A stretch of DNA of 64,000 nt. Origin: Ulota crispa (taxonomy: Eukaryota; Streptophyta; Bryopsida; Orthotrichales; Orthotrichaceae). Both the position numbers and the translations under genes were made by a program. Location of the stretch: NCBI GenBank assembly GCA_963920765.1, contig OY987242.1, forward strand, positions 64,501 to 128,500, in the 5' to 3' direction. The notes beneath the pieces were generated by a model. The model made no database searches, was not told where the DNA came from, and saw only the letters and a list, made by a program, of their open reading frames with translations. Position 1 is the first letter of the stretch. Each line of letters begins with the position of its first letter. Below are positions 25,118 to 37,500 of this stretch, piece after piece.

Positions 25118-25342
25118 ATACATACAGACACCCTATTCTATTATAGAAAGAAGATAGAAGTAGTCAACTTTTTATTTCAAAGATCAACTTGTCATTTTAA
25201 AGTAACCAAGTAGGTTCAATGTACAAAATAAGGAGAGATCACCACGTTTTACGTTTAATTTTCCACAAATTTCACTCAAAATGAATTTCACCTCTTACAA
25301 TAATATATGTGAAATATTGTTGGTAAATCCAATAGTTTGGAT

Positions 25343-26682
25343 CAGCGTTCCCAAAACTGGCTAAATTTAGCTAGATTTCTACAAAATTAAAATGTGTGCT
25401 ACAAGTACATAGGAACTTTTTTGAAAAAAATGGAGACTTGAGCCAACACCATATTAGGTTATCTGGGCAAAAGGGTAAATTATGGGACTTTTAGGTTCTA
25501 GGTAATCACCTAGAACCAAGCTCAAGATTTTTTTTTTGGGTACACGTGCCCTCACCTGAGAGTAGGAATTTGTGAGGGAAAAGATCTTAGTGGCTCACAC
25601 TAAATGTGATACCTTTGAATTTGGTTTAAGGTAACTTTTTGGGTTTAAGGTGGAGTACAAAATGGTACCTCCCTTTTTCCCAAATTACCTAATATGGTGT
25701 TAGCAAGAAATTGTACCTGGAAAATGTCAAATGGCGGCTTGCTATTTCCTCCCGCTCCTCAATTAGCATCTTTTTCCTCCACCAGCTTCAAGGATGTTGC
25801 TCCTTAGCTATCACAAGCATACACCTATTGCTGTAGCGGCAATATCTCCACTGTCTAAATCACAACCTTTGATTTTCTCTTGCACATGAATAGCAAAGTG
25901 AGGTTAGAAGAGGGGTTAGTTGAACTAGTGGAGTTTGAATTTAGTGGTTTACCCGTTGAGCATTGATCTCAATTGCAAACTTGCAGCGGTGCAGCGCCAC
26001 TTGCGTTATTGTTGTTGTACATTGAATTGTGCGACCCAGTGCTCAATTGCTTATTACTATGCGGTTTAGATTTGATTGCATAGAATACGCGTTTGTGTTA
26101 TTGAATTGTAGCAGATAGTAAGCATGCTATGTAGTTCTAAAGTTAAACCTTAACTTCAACAACCTCTAGTACTAGATTTTACTTGAACTTGCTAGGAAAA
26201 GCTGAAGCAAGGAGTTTGAGGCAAGTGCAACTACAACTTTTCATAACTTAGTATGTCAATTCTAACCTATATTATTGTGGCTAGTTTTTATTATTGTGCA
26301 AATCACTAATACTGCAAAATGGGCAATCTTGCTAACACAAAATAGGTGTAATTTTCAAATTAGTTATATTGTTTATTTTACAGCATTTGAAAATTTGTAC
26401 CACAATTGCCAATATTTTACATTCTCCAAGATTGGTTAGCAACTGCAACAAATTGATTAACAAAAAGTAGCCATTGATAAACTCCACAATTTTCTTTAGG
26501 TTTGCAAGTTATACTCTACTTCAAAAAAAAATCCAAAATCCAAAATCCAAAATTGTACATTTTTTTCCCTAAGTTATCTGCCTTGCTTTTACCATTTTTG
26601 TTCCATATTGCAATAATAGCTCCTTTCTTCCCATGGTTATAGCCATTTTGCTATAAACCCAAAACTAATTTTGGAAACGCTG
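25343..26682. mobile_element. hAT-like non-autonomous transposon (1340 bp)
   Basis: The ends CAGCGTTCCCAAAA and the inverse of CAGCGTTTCCAAAA form a terminal inverted repeat typical of hAT elements. An 8-bp flank pair, GTTTGGAT at 25335-25342 and ATTTGGAT at 26683-26690, matches at seven of eight positions, which is the hAT target-duplication length. No transposase frame was found. A smaller MITE sits inside it at 25444-25706. Confidence 0.75.
25444..25706. mobile_element. MITE nested in the hAT-like element (about 263 bp)
   Basis: The ends share AACACCATATTAGGTTA and its inverse, extending inward through GGGCAAAAGGG / CCCTTTTTCCC. There is no coding capacity. The superfamily is uncertain. 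Confidence 0.65.
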
Positions 26683-26690
26683 ATTTGGAT

Positions 26691-28274
26691 ATAATCTAAA
26701 CTCCAAAATTTATAGCCCTTATTCACATACCAACTCCAAAACAATCTTTCATGCTACCCTCTACAATAAATCTTTAGTAATCTTAAAACCAATTAGGCTC
26801 TCTATCTTTTGGGAGTTGAGGACCAAGTGCACTCCAGATTTTCAAGGGTGTGAAAATGTATTTCAAATACAACCTAAATTATTATTCAATTGATGCATTC
26901 CAATAAATGCACAAAACCCATGAACCATAAGTCATATCCATACATTTGAATCATGAACCATAAGTCATATCCATACATTTGAATCTAGTATTGCGATTAT
27001 TTTTATTTATCAATAATATTATAAATAACATAATAAAATTCATTTCAAAATAAATATTAGGCTGAAAGTTAGTGATTCTCCCAAAGCTCTTTTATTAGTG
27101 CATTTTAAAATATAATGTTATAAATGTTATGGAGTTGTACAATTTTCAATTACATGTGTTTACTAAAGTTATATCTAAATGGTCATTGTTTGAACTAGAT
27201 GGGTTTGTTCATGTGAAATGTACTTGAATTTTTTTCAATTATAGCCTAATACCCAAATCTAACAACATGTAGATGTGTGGAAAAAATAAAGTTTGTGTAC
27301 CAATTATACCTATGATTTGAACGTTTGATGTCCAAGGGGATTAAAAGATTTTGCAAACTCTAAAATTATGTCAAATTCAAACATAATGTTCTCATTTATT
27401 ACTCAAATTTAAATGCACTTGAGCTCAACATAGTCCTAATAATTTAACTTTTATCCCACATTGAGTTTCTCAAGAAATCCTAAAGGTGAAATGTTCATGG
27501 TCTTGTGAAAGCACCACTTTTGAATATACAATACATTAGAGCATTTTAGTCAAGTTTCTCTTGCATTGAGCACAAGAAATATACCAATTATAGCATGATG
27601 TTTGTCTTTAGTATATTCAAATTTTTAAAATTTTGCACTTGCTTATTTATTTTTAAAATTAGTGTGATTTATACAATGGTTCTTTTAGTTTTTTTAAGCA
27701 TGAAAAAATGTAGATAAATGTAAGGTACACCATAGATTGATAGGCTACATGGGAGAGAACATCACTTTTTTTTAAGCATGTTACAGCCTATGAGACTGAT
27801 TTATTTTTACAATTACTTTTTATGACCTAAATGATATATAAGTCATCAGTTGTTGAGCATTGGACCACTGTTCTTGGGACTGAGAGGCAAACCTCACAAA
27901 TTTCTATATGGGAGACTCACTCTAGCAATGTAAAATTAGTAAGAAAATTAGCAAGAAAGTAGAACTTAAACATGTTGCTTATTTTTATGTAGGTTCAAAC
28001 TAAAGTTGGAATTTAGTTCTAGTGGTTTTTTAGTATTTTAGTTGTTCTTATAAATTAGAACATAACTTTGTTGTTAACCTTATTTGCATTTGTAACCATA
28101 TTTACTCATGCAAATGGATTGTCTTTTTTGAATGGTGTTGTTGGTATATGTGTAACTTGATATTCCTCAATTGCTTATGGTCGACTGTCTAAAATTTGTA
28201 AAATATTAAGTTTCTAGCATTATATTGTGAACAAGTGCTTTGTATTTTTGAGAACATTTCAAAGCTCAATGAAT
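26691..28274. other. AT-rich spacer with a 33-bp tandem pair
   Basis: Nothing gene-like was seen. A perfect 33-bp unit beginning TGAACCATAAGTCATATCC occurs twice in tandem at 26921-26986. Confidence 0.5.
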
Positions 28275-28276
28275 TA

Positions 28277-28859
28277 CCTCCTCTGTCCCAATATAAAGCT
28301 CCAAATTAGGCATAGTTCTTGTCTCACTAAAAAGTTCCTTTTTGTTAATTTCAATTGTTGAGAAAGCATTTGTCATGTCCAATGATCTCATGAGGGCAAG
28401 TTAAGCAATTAAGGAGCATTCCTCTCTTAACAAGCTTGGCCTTGCCCGTATGAGGTACCAGTGTTGCTACTAATCTTTAAATCATCAATAATGAGGAGCT
28501 AGCAACATGTACAAATATGGTACTTTTTGCATGGAGTTTGAGTGCTCAAATGGCAACATCAGAGGTGAAGATTTTACACACATTTGGTAGATGGTATATT
28601 GATTCTAGAACGCATGTGTCCTTAGTACAAAGATTAAAATAATGAGGAGCCAAGTAGCCTACACAAAATATGCACAAATATGGTACTTTTTGCATGAAAT
28701 TTGGGTGTCTAAACAACAACATAAAAACTTGAGGTTTTGCAAATATTTGATAAGTGGTATATTGATTCTAGAATGCATTTGTCACTAGCACAATGACTGA
28801 AAATACAGTTAATCCCTCACAAAGAAGTTTTTTGGAGCTTTATAATAGGACAAAGGGAG
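28277..28859. mobile_element. Stowaway-type MITE (Tc1/mariner), 583 bp
   Basis: The left end CCTCCTCTGTCCCAATATAA and the inverse of the right end (CTCCCTTTGTCCTATTATAA) are classic Stowaway termini. TA lies at both sides (28275-28276 and 28860-28861). It is longer than most Stowaways because of an internal duplication of about 160 bp (28483-28800). Confidence 0.85.
28483..28800. repeat. Internal tandem duplication in the Stowaway MITE
   Basis: Two units share AAATATGGTACTTTTTGCATG and GGTATATTGATTCTAGAA in the same order, spaced about 160 bp, with roughly 80 percent likeness by eye. Confidence 0.75.
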
Positions 28860-28861
28860 TA

Positions 28862-30643
28862 TATTTATAGTAATGTTAGGTTTTGCAATAAATGTGACTT
28901 TCAATGATGCAATTTTCTCTTAATATAGGTTAGAAATAATGTGAAGACAATGGAATCTCAATTTTATTCCCTTGAAAAATTGTGTATCATGTATGTCCTT
29001 GATAAAGTTAGTTTTTATATAATATTTCAACTCTAATTAAGATTTCACAATTAATTTTCCAACACTAAAAAAAGTTTATAACTAAATCTTTGTACTAAAC
29101 GAAGACGGAATCTACAAACAAATGATTGTGCGGCAAAAAAATAAACAAACAACTCCAAGTGAAATAGCAGTGCACTCACCAAAGTAGGACCACCATATTT
29201 TACAATATTATACACAACACATAATTTGCATTGGTAGAAGCAAATATGAAATCGTGTTTTATACATAAGAGTTTGAATTGCAAGAGTAGAATCTTATTCA
29301 AACACATAGGATTTTATAATATGAAGTTATATTTCTTCATTGTTAAATATTACTAAATATTATTGGAAGCGCATGATTAATTGACAAACCTTCTTCTACG
29401 TTGCCATTTTAAAATGATATTTTAATCATCATACAAGAGCAGCATAATGGTTTGGGGAATTTAGAGCACAATCTTTAAAGGAATTTGGTGCATTAATTAT
29501 ACTTTACAACATAAATTTACTAGCTCACAAATAGAAATTTACAATCACTTAAAAAAAATTCTAAAGAAGACCGAATAGATTTTTTTTAACAATTAACTAA
29601 TGAATGCATTTTCCAACTAGCATTATTTTGCTTAGAGGGATTTATTTACATGTATTTGTACTTAGTTTTGATATTTATGGTAGAGATGACATATTTAACC
29701 ACTTATGGATTCTTCATGTAAACTTAAGTGTGGATTTTTTAAGTCCTTGAACTTTAGAGATTTCTCACTGTTTTGCATGCCTTTATAAAAAAGTTTTGCA
29801 ACTCTTCTAATTTGGACGTATCTCTCAATGTCTCAATATTTTACAAGCATTTCCCAAAAGTTTTGCAATTAATTTAGTTCTTGAACTCTGACTTATAGGC
29901 TTTGGATAGTCAATCTTATGCTTGTAATTTCATGTACAATGCAATTTGCACATATGCAGTTACACATCCATGATTCATGCTTTGCAACAATGGCACACAA
30001 CCTTTGTGTGCACAACCATGTTTTGAACACGTACATTTTGAATTCACAACATCATTACAAGTTAGATAGCATGAAAATTAATTCAAAGATTTTTGGTTTT
30101 TGGATATTGTAAAATTCACCTTGATGAGTTGTAGTCTTGTATATTTTTTCTAATATTTTGAGAGAATCACAATATAAATTATTGCACTAGAACCAAGGGG
30201 CAATTAAGTCAATCTACTCATGTGGTGGTCAATTTCATAATCTTTGTATCAAAAGATTCAAAAGCATCATCAAGGAATTTATTTGTAGAAGTCATTGACA
30301 ACATCATATTCGTTAAAAGGGGAAAAACATGGGTCCCATTTGTTTTTCACCTGAATCTAGAAAGTCCCCCTTAATTCAATTATGGAGGTCACTTGAGACT
30401 TGCTTAATGGAAATTCTGTCCAAAATTTCAGACTTTTTGTTCAAAAAGAGTGTACTTTTGGATGATATATATCTCATTTCATTGGATAAAAGTCAATGGA
30501 TTCCAAATTCAATGAATAAGGCACTCTCAGAAAAAGAAAAAGGCCAAAAGTGCCAATTTGTAAGAGTTGTACCCTTTTAATGAATATGATGTTGAACATG
30601 CCTACAAAATCTTGTGGTTGGTCATTATACAACTTCTATATCC
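28862..30643. other. AT-rich spacer, nothing recognised
   Basis: No gene, RNA gene or terminal repeat was recognised. The short open frames here show no family likeness. Confidence 0.4.
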
Positions 30644-30647
30644 TTAA

Positions 30648-31751
30648 CCCTTAAAGGACAAATGGATCACCATGGCTTGCCGTGCTTGTAGCATTCTAGA
30701 GTGTTTTGCACTTGGGCACTAGTAGTATTGCTTCAAAAAGTTGGAAAAGTCAACAGTGCATGGTGCCCTCATGAAAATTGCAAGAAGGGCAGCTTGGGAG
30801 CTAGGGCAGTTGCAAGAAAAACCAAGCAGTTTTGTTGCAAATAGCCATAGTACAGGTAGTACTAGGTGGTACTATGAGCTTTTGAAATAAGAATTTTTTA
30901 AATGAAATAAAATATGGGCAATTTGTAAAGTACTTAAAGTAGCACATTTGTGAAAATTTGGACCTCAAAAAATTTTATTCTAAAAGTTGTGCACAAAAAT
31001 AGAGGGACATAAATTACCAATAAAACAACAATTTCCTTTTTCCTTTTTAGAAAATAGTAAAAAAGTTCAAAAAAATAAAATATAAATAAGCCATTTTTGC
31101 TCTATTTGAGACACTTGAACTCATGAAATTGCTTTTTTGGGAAAGTTTGTTCTCTTTCTCCAATGCTTGACCAAAGGATGGCCACTTTGAGAGCATGTGG
31201 AAGGCGTAGAATTCACAATTTCCTAAAACCCTTCTACCAATCCATGTAATGCTCTATGATGAACAACTTCCCTGATTTGGGGCATGAGATTTGCTTTTTT
31301 GGACCCAAAATAATACTAAGAACCCCCAAAATGGCCAAGGTAGACACCTATTTGGGGGCTATTTAAAAATAGTAAAACAATTTTAAAAAAACCGCAAAAT
31401 TACAGAAGGTCAATAACTATGGCATGTACCTCCTTCTGAAATTTCAACTCAAAAGAACTTGTTGAGCAAGAGTTACAAGTCAAAAAGCACCCACAATAGA
31501 GCAAGGGGACATCAAATAGTACTAGTGTTTCTTGCAATCACCCGCTAACACCATGTTTCTGAATCTTATCACAATTTGGGTTACAAGAAAAAATGAATGC
31601 ATCTCAAGAGGTAATTTTTTGTCTTCCATGATGGACCAGGTGTTTATGGTCACTTCTAAAAAAAAATCAGATGAAAATCAACTTTTTTTTTAATCACATA
31701 ATCTTTTTTCAGAGCCGGAAGATGTTTTTCGTCCTCCTTGACGTTTAGGGG
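30648..31751 (+). mobile_element. TTAA-family DNA element, subfamily C (1104 bp)
   Basis: The ends CCCTTAAAGGACAAAT and GACGTTTAGGGG are inverted repeats at the tips. TTAA flanks both sides (30644-30647 and 31752-31755). The interior differs from subfamilies A and B. A partial inverted copy without its ends lies at about 43977-44700. Confidence 0.75.
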
Positions 31752-31990
31752 TTAAGAAAAGACAACTCTAAAATTTACACTTTTTGGCTATTTTCTATGA
31801 CACATCTCTTTAATGTTGCAATGGGATAATGATTGATTAGTAGTATTTAGTTAGTTTGACCATACAAAATCACAATATTATTTTCTTTTGCTTTGTTTGA
31901 TTAAAAAATTGCTCATGCTGAAGTCAATGTGAATTATCTATCAAATGAAGAAAATTCTATTTCCTAGGGTTTACAATCTAAGCTAGCAGA

Positions 31991-32372
31991 TCTATACTAA
32001 TAATAGACTTGGTTCCATTAGTTGGGTAGTTGGGTAGTTGAGTGTCTATAATAGAATAAAATCTCTATTAGTTGGGTAGTTGGGTGTTGCTCCAAGAAGA
32101 TTAAGTGGCTGTTATGTGGCGGTTATTCTTTTCTCTATGGTTATGTGGCGGTTATGGTTGTCCTTGGAGATGGGGTATACACGAGAATAGGGGGTGGTTG
32201 CGTGGAGAAGGAGGTGAAGCATGTAGGTAGGCATAGTATAGGTAAGCTCATTGGAACAAAAAGGATAAGAAGTTTGAAGAAGGTGATTATGAGGAAGGTC
32301 ATGTTAATTTTTTTGCAAGGACCCCTCCCGTGATGGCCCTTCGCCGGAACAGCGGGTACAATGGTCCACTAG
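31991..32372 (+). mobile_element. Non-autonomous Helitron (382 bp)
   Basis: The left end TCTATACTAATAATAG is a typical plant Helitron 5' terminus. The right end is CTAG, preceded by a GC-rich stretch (CCCGTG...CAGCGGG) that can form a weak hairpin about 10 bases upstream. The element sits between A (31990) and T (32373), the Helitron target. No Rep/helicase is encoded. A GGGTAGTT-type short repeat lies near its start. Confidence 0.65.
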
Positions 32373-32526
32373 TATTATAATAACAGATGAGAAGCTTTGA
32401 ACACAAGCAAAGCATTCAAAACATATTTTGAGAGCCTAAAACAAAGTAAATTAATAAAAACACAATCATATAATCTTGTCATCCTATACTACCATGTGCA
32501 TATGTCTATAGAGTTATGGTCCTTAA

Positions 32527-33458
32527 CCCCTAAAGGACCTTTGTCCCTTTTGGGGACAAGTTGGACTTTGGGCATGTACCTATGGCTAAACCACTTTGTG
32601 TGATTTTCTAAAACTTTTATTAAAGGTGGAAAATTCAAAGATCTACGTGGGCGTCTAATTTCTTCTTCATTTCGACGTTTGACAAAGAAGTTATGCATGA
32701 ATTTCAAAAAACTTGGGGAGGACTGCCCGTCTTGGCAACCCAAAAACTTCTTTAAAAATTACTTTTTTTTTAAACTCAAATTTGAAATTGGTTCTTTAGA
32801 TATTTTTATTCATGAGAAGCTTTGAATCATTCAATTTCAATCATTGACATGAAAGTTATGAGGAGTTTTTGTTTGCGGGCAGTTATGGAATCTCTACTCT
32901 AAAATAAACTTTGAAGTCCTTTATTTTACTCAATTTTCAATATTTTGGAAAAAAAATCAAACTCATGGAAGTAGATTTTTTATCACAACATCATCACCTT
33001 TGGGAATAGCATTTTTCATTTCCATAATTAAACTCTTAACAATTTAGTGTTTTGACTCATTCTCTACTTCTTTTTACTTACTATTTTTTCCCATGTCTTG
33101 CAAAGTTCCAGTTGATTTGAAAATTCTCCCACACATACCTAACTTGATCTCCTACATGGAAAAAATTAAGCGCAACTTTGTGTAGATCAATTTTTTTTGT
33201 TATAAAAGTGGTCAAAGGCTTCTTAAATTTTTGGGTAGCATGGAAAAAAACTTTTTTTTCCACTTTAGATGTAAATATCTCACTTCTCTCCATTTGGAAT
33301 GAGCTTATTTTTTTCCCACAAGTACCTCTTCCAATCTAGGACAAGATCCTACGGCTGGATTTCCCAAAAACAAATCATAAAATCCCTTTTTTCTAAACCT
33401 CCTAAAAGTGGCAATTTTTAGTGATTTTGGTAGAAAAAAGGGCTTGGTCCTTTAGGGG
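32527..33458 (-). mobile_element. TTAA-family DNA element, subfamily A, inverted (932 bp)
   Basis: The ends CCCCTAAAGGACC and GGTCCTTTAGGGG are a perfect 13-bp inverted repeat. TTAA flanks both sides (32523-32526 and 33459-33462). The interior is the reverse complement of the copy at 12968-13904. No intact coding frame was seen. Confidence 0.9.
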
Positions 33459-33462
33459 TTAA

Positions 33463-34528
33463 GTCCATATTCAAAGTTACCCTAGAATTATTGTTTAGAG
33501 TTGTTTCTTTTTTAGAACCTCACTTATAGTCCCAATACTCAAACTACATATTTTTTGAATTTTCGAGCTTGGATCATTATATATTCTTCTGCACATGGCG
33601 TAACTTAGTGATGAGACTTATCACCTACTTACCTTTGAAGGGAAAAAATGACGAAAGAATTACCGAAAATTAAAAATTAAAATTTCAGCATTGATTTTTT
33701 AATCAATAAATCTGCCACAGCTTTCGTTTGACTTAGCGAGTCGTTACGAGGTTTAAGATTTGATTTGCCTTGAAGATATTTGCAATCCCCGCCTTTGGGA
33801 AAAGTTTCAGAAAACCATAGAAAAACATCGACGTGCAGGAATGTAGCTAAAAAGCTAAAATAGAACCCTCCCACACGCCTAAACTGGCATTTAACCCTAA
33901 AATAGAGCCCTCAAAGTTTTACGGGCTGAGATCACAGAAGGATAATACAATGAGGAAGTCGCATGCGATTTTCAGCTTTGGAAAGGTGCAACTAATTCAT
34001 ATGGTCTAAAGAAAATATAATCGACGGTGCAATAATGATCACAAAGTCAATATTGACGAGACATAAAAATTCTAATACAACATTTCTTGAGTCTTTTCAA
34101 ATTTCATTTGTTTATCTACACTGGTCCATCCTCAGGTCGAGCCAGGGTGGCTGAACGCAGGAAAAATGCTGACTTTGCAGAAGAAGTTGGACCATATATC
34201 ATTGCATCGAGCCGCGCTAAAAAGACTCTCCTCTTATTTCTACAGAGCGTTCTTACAACATTTGGACAATCTCAACCTGATCATCAGATACGAACAGAAT
34301 CCTACCTTTAGCGGCAGTGTACTACAGCCTGAGAAACGTTGCGTAATTACAATGGACAGGAGTTTGTAATGAACAGCTATTGAACAGGCGAGGGAAAAAA
34401 AACTAAAAGAAAGCCTAATCCTACGATTGTCGGTTCTGTGCACCATGACGACTTCAGCTCGACTCTCATAATTATTGGAGAATAATGCATGAATAAAGTG
34501 GCTGTGATGCCCAGGGGCCAACCGCTGA
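33463..34528. other. 3' flank of the FAM114-like gene
   Basis: The part nearest 34528 probably holds the 3' untranslated region of the gene on the minus strand. The rest shows no gene or terminal repeat that I recognise. Confidence 0.4.
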
Positions 34529-37500
34529 TTACTTTTTCAGGGATGTGGAAAGCACTACATATGTAAGGAACTGAAGACCATCATGAACTTTCTCAACTGC
34601 AATGCTTGCAACTTCTTGTATGTCGCTGTTCAATGCTTGAGCTCTATCTTCAATAGAACCTCCTTTTTGCAGCCCTTGTCTTACATCTTCATCTCCTTCT
34701 TTAGCAATGCGGATCTCACTCTTAATAGCAGCTTGAAATGCAGCCGTTACATCTCCAACAGCTGTTATGACAGTATTCGTAAGTAATTGTAGAGCAATTC
34801 AATTACCAGCGTCATGGATGTTCAAGTTGAGAAATCCAGATGAGGACAAATTCACCGTCTTTCCTTACTCAAAATTGAATCTTCAATTTCAATTAATAGA
34901 CGATGTCTAATTATGTAATAGGAGGTTAACAGCTGGAAAGAGGTATTAAGCTAGAAAACGTGCCTGTTACAAAGCTATCAGACACAGCTTCAACGTCAGC
35001 TGTCATGGCACATGCTCGTGCCTTGATCACGTGTCCCCGAGCCACACAATCCTCAGGCCAATCCATCCCCTCAGCCTCTTTTTCGCATGTAAGAACCAGT
35101 TTCCCAAGCAGTAGCAAATGCCCGATGCATAGCGTGCAAAGCTCTGAGAGCCTCTGTGATAGAATCAGATAAATGACATTGTCAGCAAATTTTCCGTATC
35201 AAATGACCAAAGACTGCGTCCCATGCAACACCACGCTTTTCCGACCCATTCGGCAGATGTGCAGGCAATGTGAAGAACAACACGCAAAGAATTCACTGAC
35301 AGACTAAGAAATCTTCAACCATGGGCAAGCCATGCGAGCCTTGAGAAAACTTCCACCCCCTGTACGGGAACTGGAGGTGACATTTGTAGAAGGCTAGGTG
35401 AAATGCTTACATGAATGCTATCTGCCTTAATAGCCTCTAGCCGATCATTTGATTTTTGCACTACCTCCGACATTGCCAACCCGTTCAGTGTTGCTGCAAA
35501 TCTGCAACAGTGCAGCCAGGCTTAGAATACTTTATGGTGGCAGCCAATCTAAATAGTTGTACAACTAAAACTATGATGAGGAGAAGTAGATTTTCCAAAT
35601 ATAGACAAGATCTGAAAGCGATTATACGAGCGCTATTACCCAGTAGCCATTTCTGCAGCTTGGCTCACACTTGATTCACGAAGCGCACGAATCTCATTTC
35701 CGTTGTGCGCAGCACCAGCCACTTTCTTGCCTTTGCCAGAATCTGGTGAACCAACCTCACTATCCCCGTTGAATGACAAAACTTGTTGCAGCTGCTTCAA
35801 TTGCGATTCAAAAGCAATTCGTTCCTCGCCTGATAACTTTGCCTTCGCACGGTTACACAGTAATGCGTAGTGATTGGATAACTCCTCTAATTCCTGAAAG
35901 TGTCCCAACAATGAAGATCAAAGTAATGCAGCATACAGGCTGATACACACTATGAAATAATAAGGTTCTAATCAAGACGATGGTCTAAGAAATCCTCTCG
36001 TTCCAAGTGCGTTCATGTCCCCTTAACCAGTTTTCTATGAGCCCTAATAACCCACACATGCAAAACAAAAAAACTGTGTAGGTAATCAAAAAGAGTAAAG
36101 AGTATGAAACCTCCATATGTTCTGGTCCACCGTATATATAAAAGCAGCGGTCAAAAGTAACATCCTCGGTGTAGCTCTCCACTTCCCCAGTGGTCTCCTC
36201 TTCAGGCCCTTTCTCGTCCGTCTCAAGATCAAACCCAGTCTCAGATGCCAAAATGTCCAATGTCTCCCTACCAACATACTCTAGAGCACGTATGCCCTTA
36301 ACGGTAAGCTCTCTGCCACTCTGAGATCAGAAATGATAAAGAGTGGGTTAGGGCTAGTGATTTGGAACCAAAGGGCATCAAGTATTCGTTGACTCACTTG
36401 AAAACCATGCGATAATTTGATATTTGAACATTTGCATAATTGTTGATTTAGAACTGCTGTAACGTAATTTTAAACAAACTGCCGCAGTATAAGTGAAACT
36501 AGAAATGCAGCCCATGCCCACCTGGAGAATATTTGGTGGAAGAACCGCTCCTTGGTTTAAGGTCGTATTCTCCAACCTGCATCCAATAGCAATTTCAGTC
36601 TGTTACTAATGACCTTGCCAACTAAGCCCAAGAGTGCATAAATACGTTCAGACTCCACTTATAGTACAACTTCAAAACCCTACGCTTGTGAACTTACTTC
36701 TGCACCAAGTTGACACTCCCTTTCCACGCGTTTTCCAACGCTTGCCATGCACCCGTAGAAATGTTATCAACAGAATCGTCCAGTACCTTTAGACCCTGCA
36801 TTAAGCACATTCAAACAGAAAAAAGATGAGAAGCGCATACCGACTTGTGTTCCATTGATATAAGACCTTTCTGAAACATAAACAGCTGAAAACAGAAAAT
36901 CTCCTAAGCGCAATGCTGGCATACCTGTCCTAGAAAAGAGTCTTCACTTGCACTCTCCAGTTTCTGTAAGGCAGCCTTGCGCCGAGCATTTTCTTCACTG
37001 GCTTCTTCCGGGTCAGCACTCTCTATCTCCTTGTTCTCCTCTTTGGGTGAGTCTACTTCCTTACTATCCGTCAGTGCATCATCCATTCCCGTCTGCTGCA
37101 GATCTGCAAATCCCTTCGCTGCTGCTGCCGCCTGCAATGACCAGCACAGAAATTTAGATCATCTTAAGAAAATACAGGACCTAAAATGTCGAATAACCAT
37201 GTGCTAAAAGCGGGAAGCAGAAAGACAACCCCCAATTAGAAAGAAATTATGATTCAAGAAATATTAAGTGATTCTGAAGCGATTGAGAAGAAATATGAGC
37301 TAAAGCAGAAGAACGTTAACAAAGAATACATCAGTATCTTCTTCTTCTTCAAAGGGAGTATCAGTATATACTGTATTCGTGAGTATTCCACAGCATACCA
37401 AGGCGAACGTTGGGATGGAAAGCAACGATATGATATAAGAAACAGACTCCCAACTGTTCCAACATATTCCGTACCAATAAAAAAGGTTTTTCAACTATAA

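Noticed and set aside
33081-33293. Shared peptide with VRYVWENFQINWN in subfamily A copies (also 42462-42644)
   Set aside because: As above, this is a by-product of copy similarity with no known domain. A transposase remnant cannot be shown from 60-70 residues.
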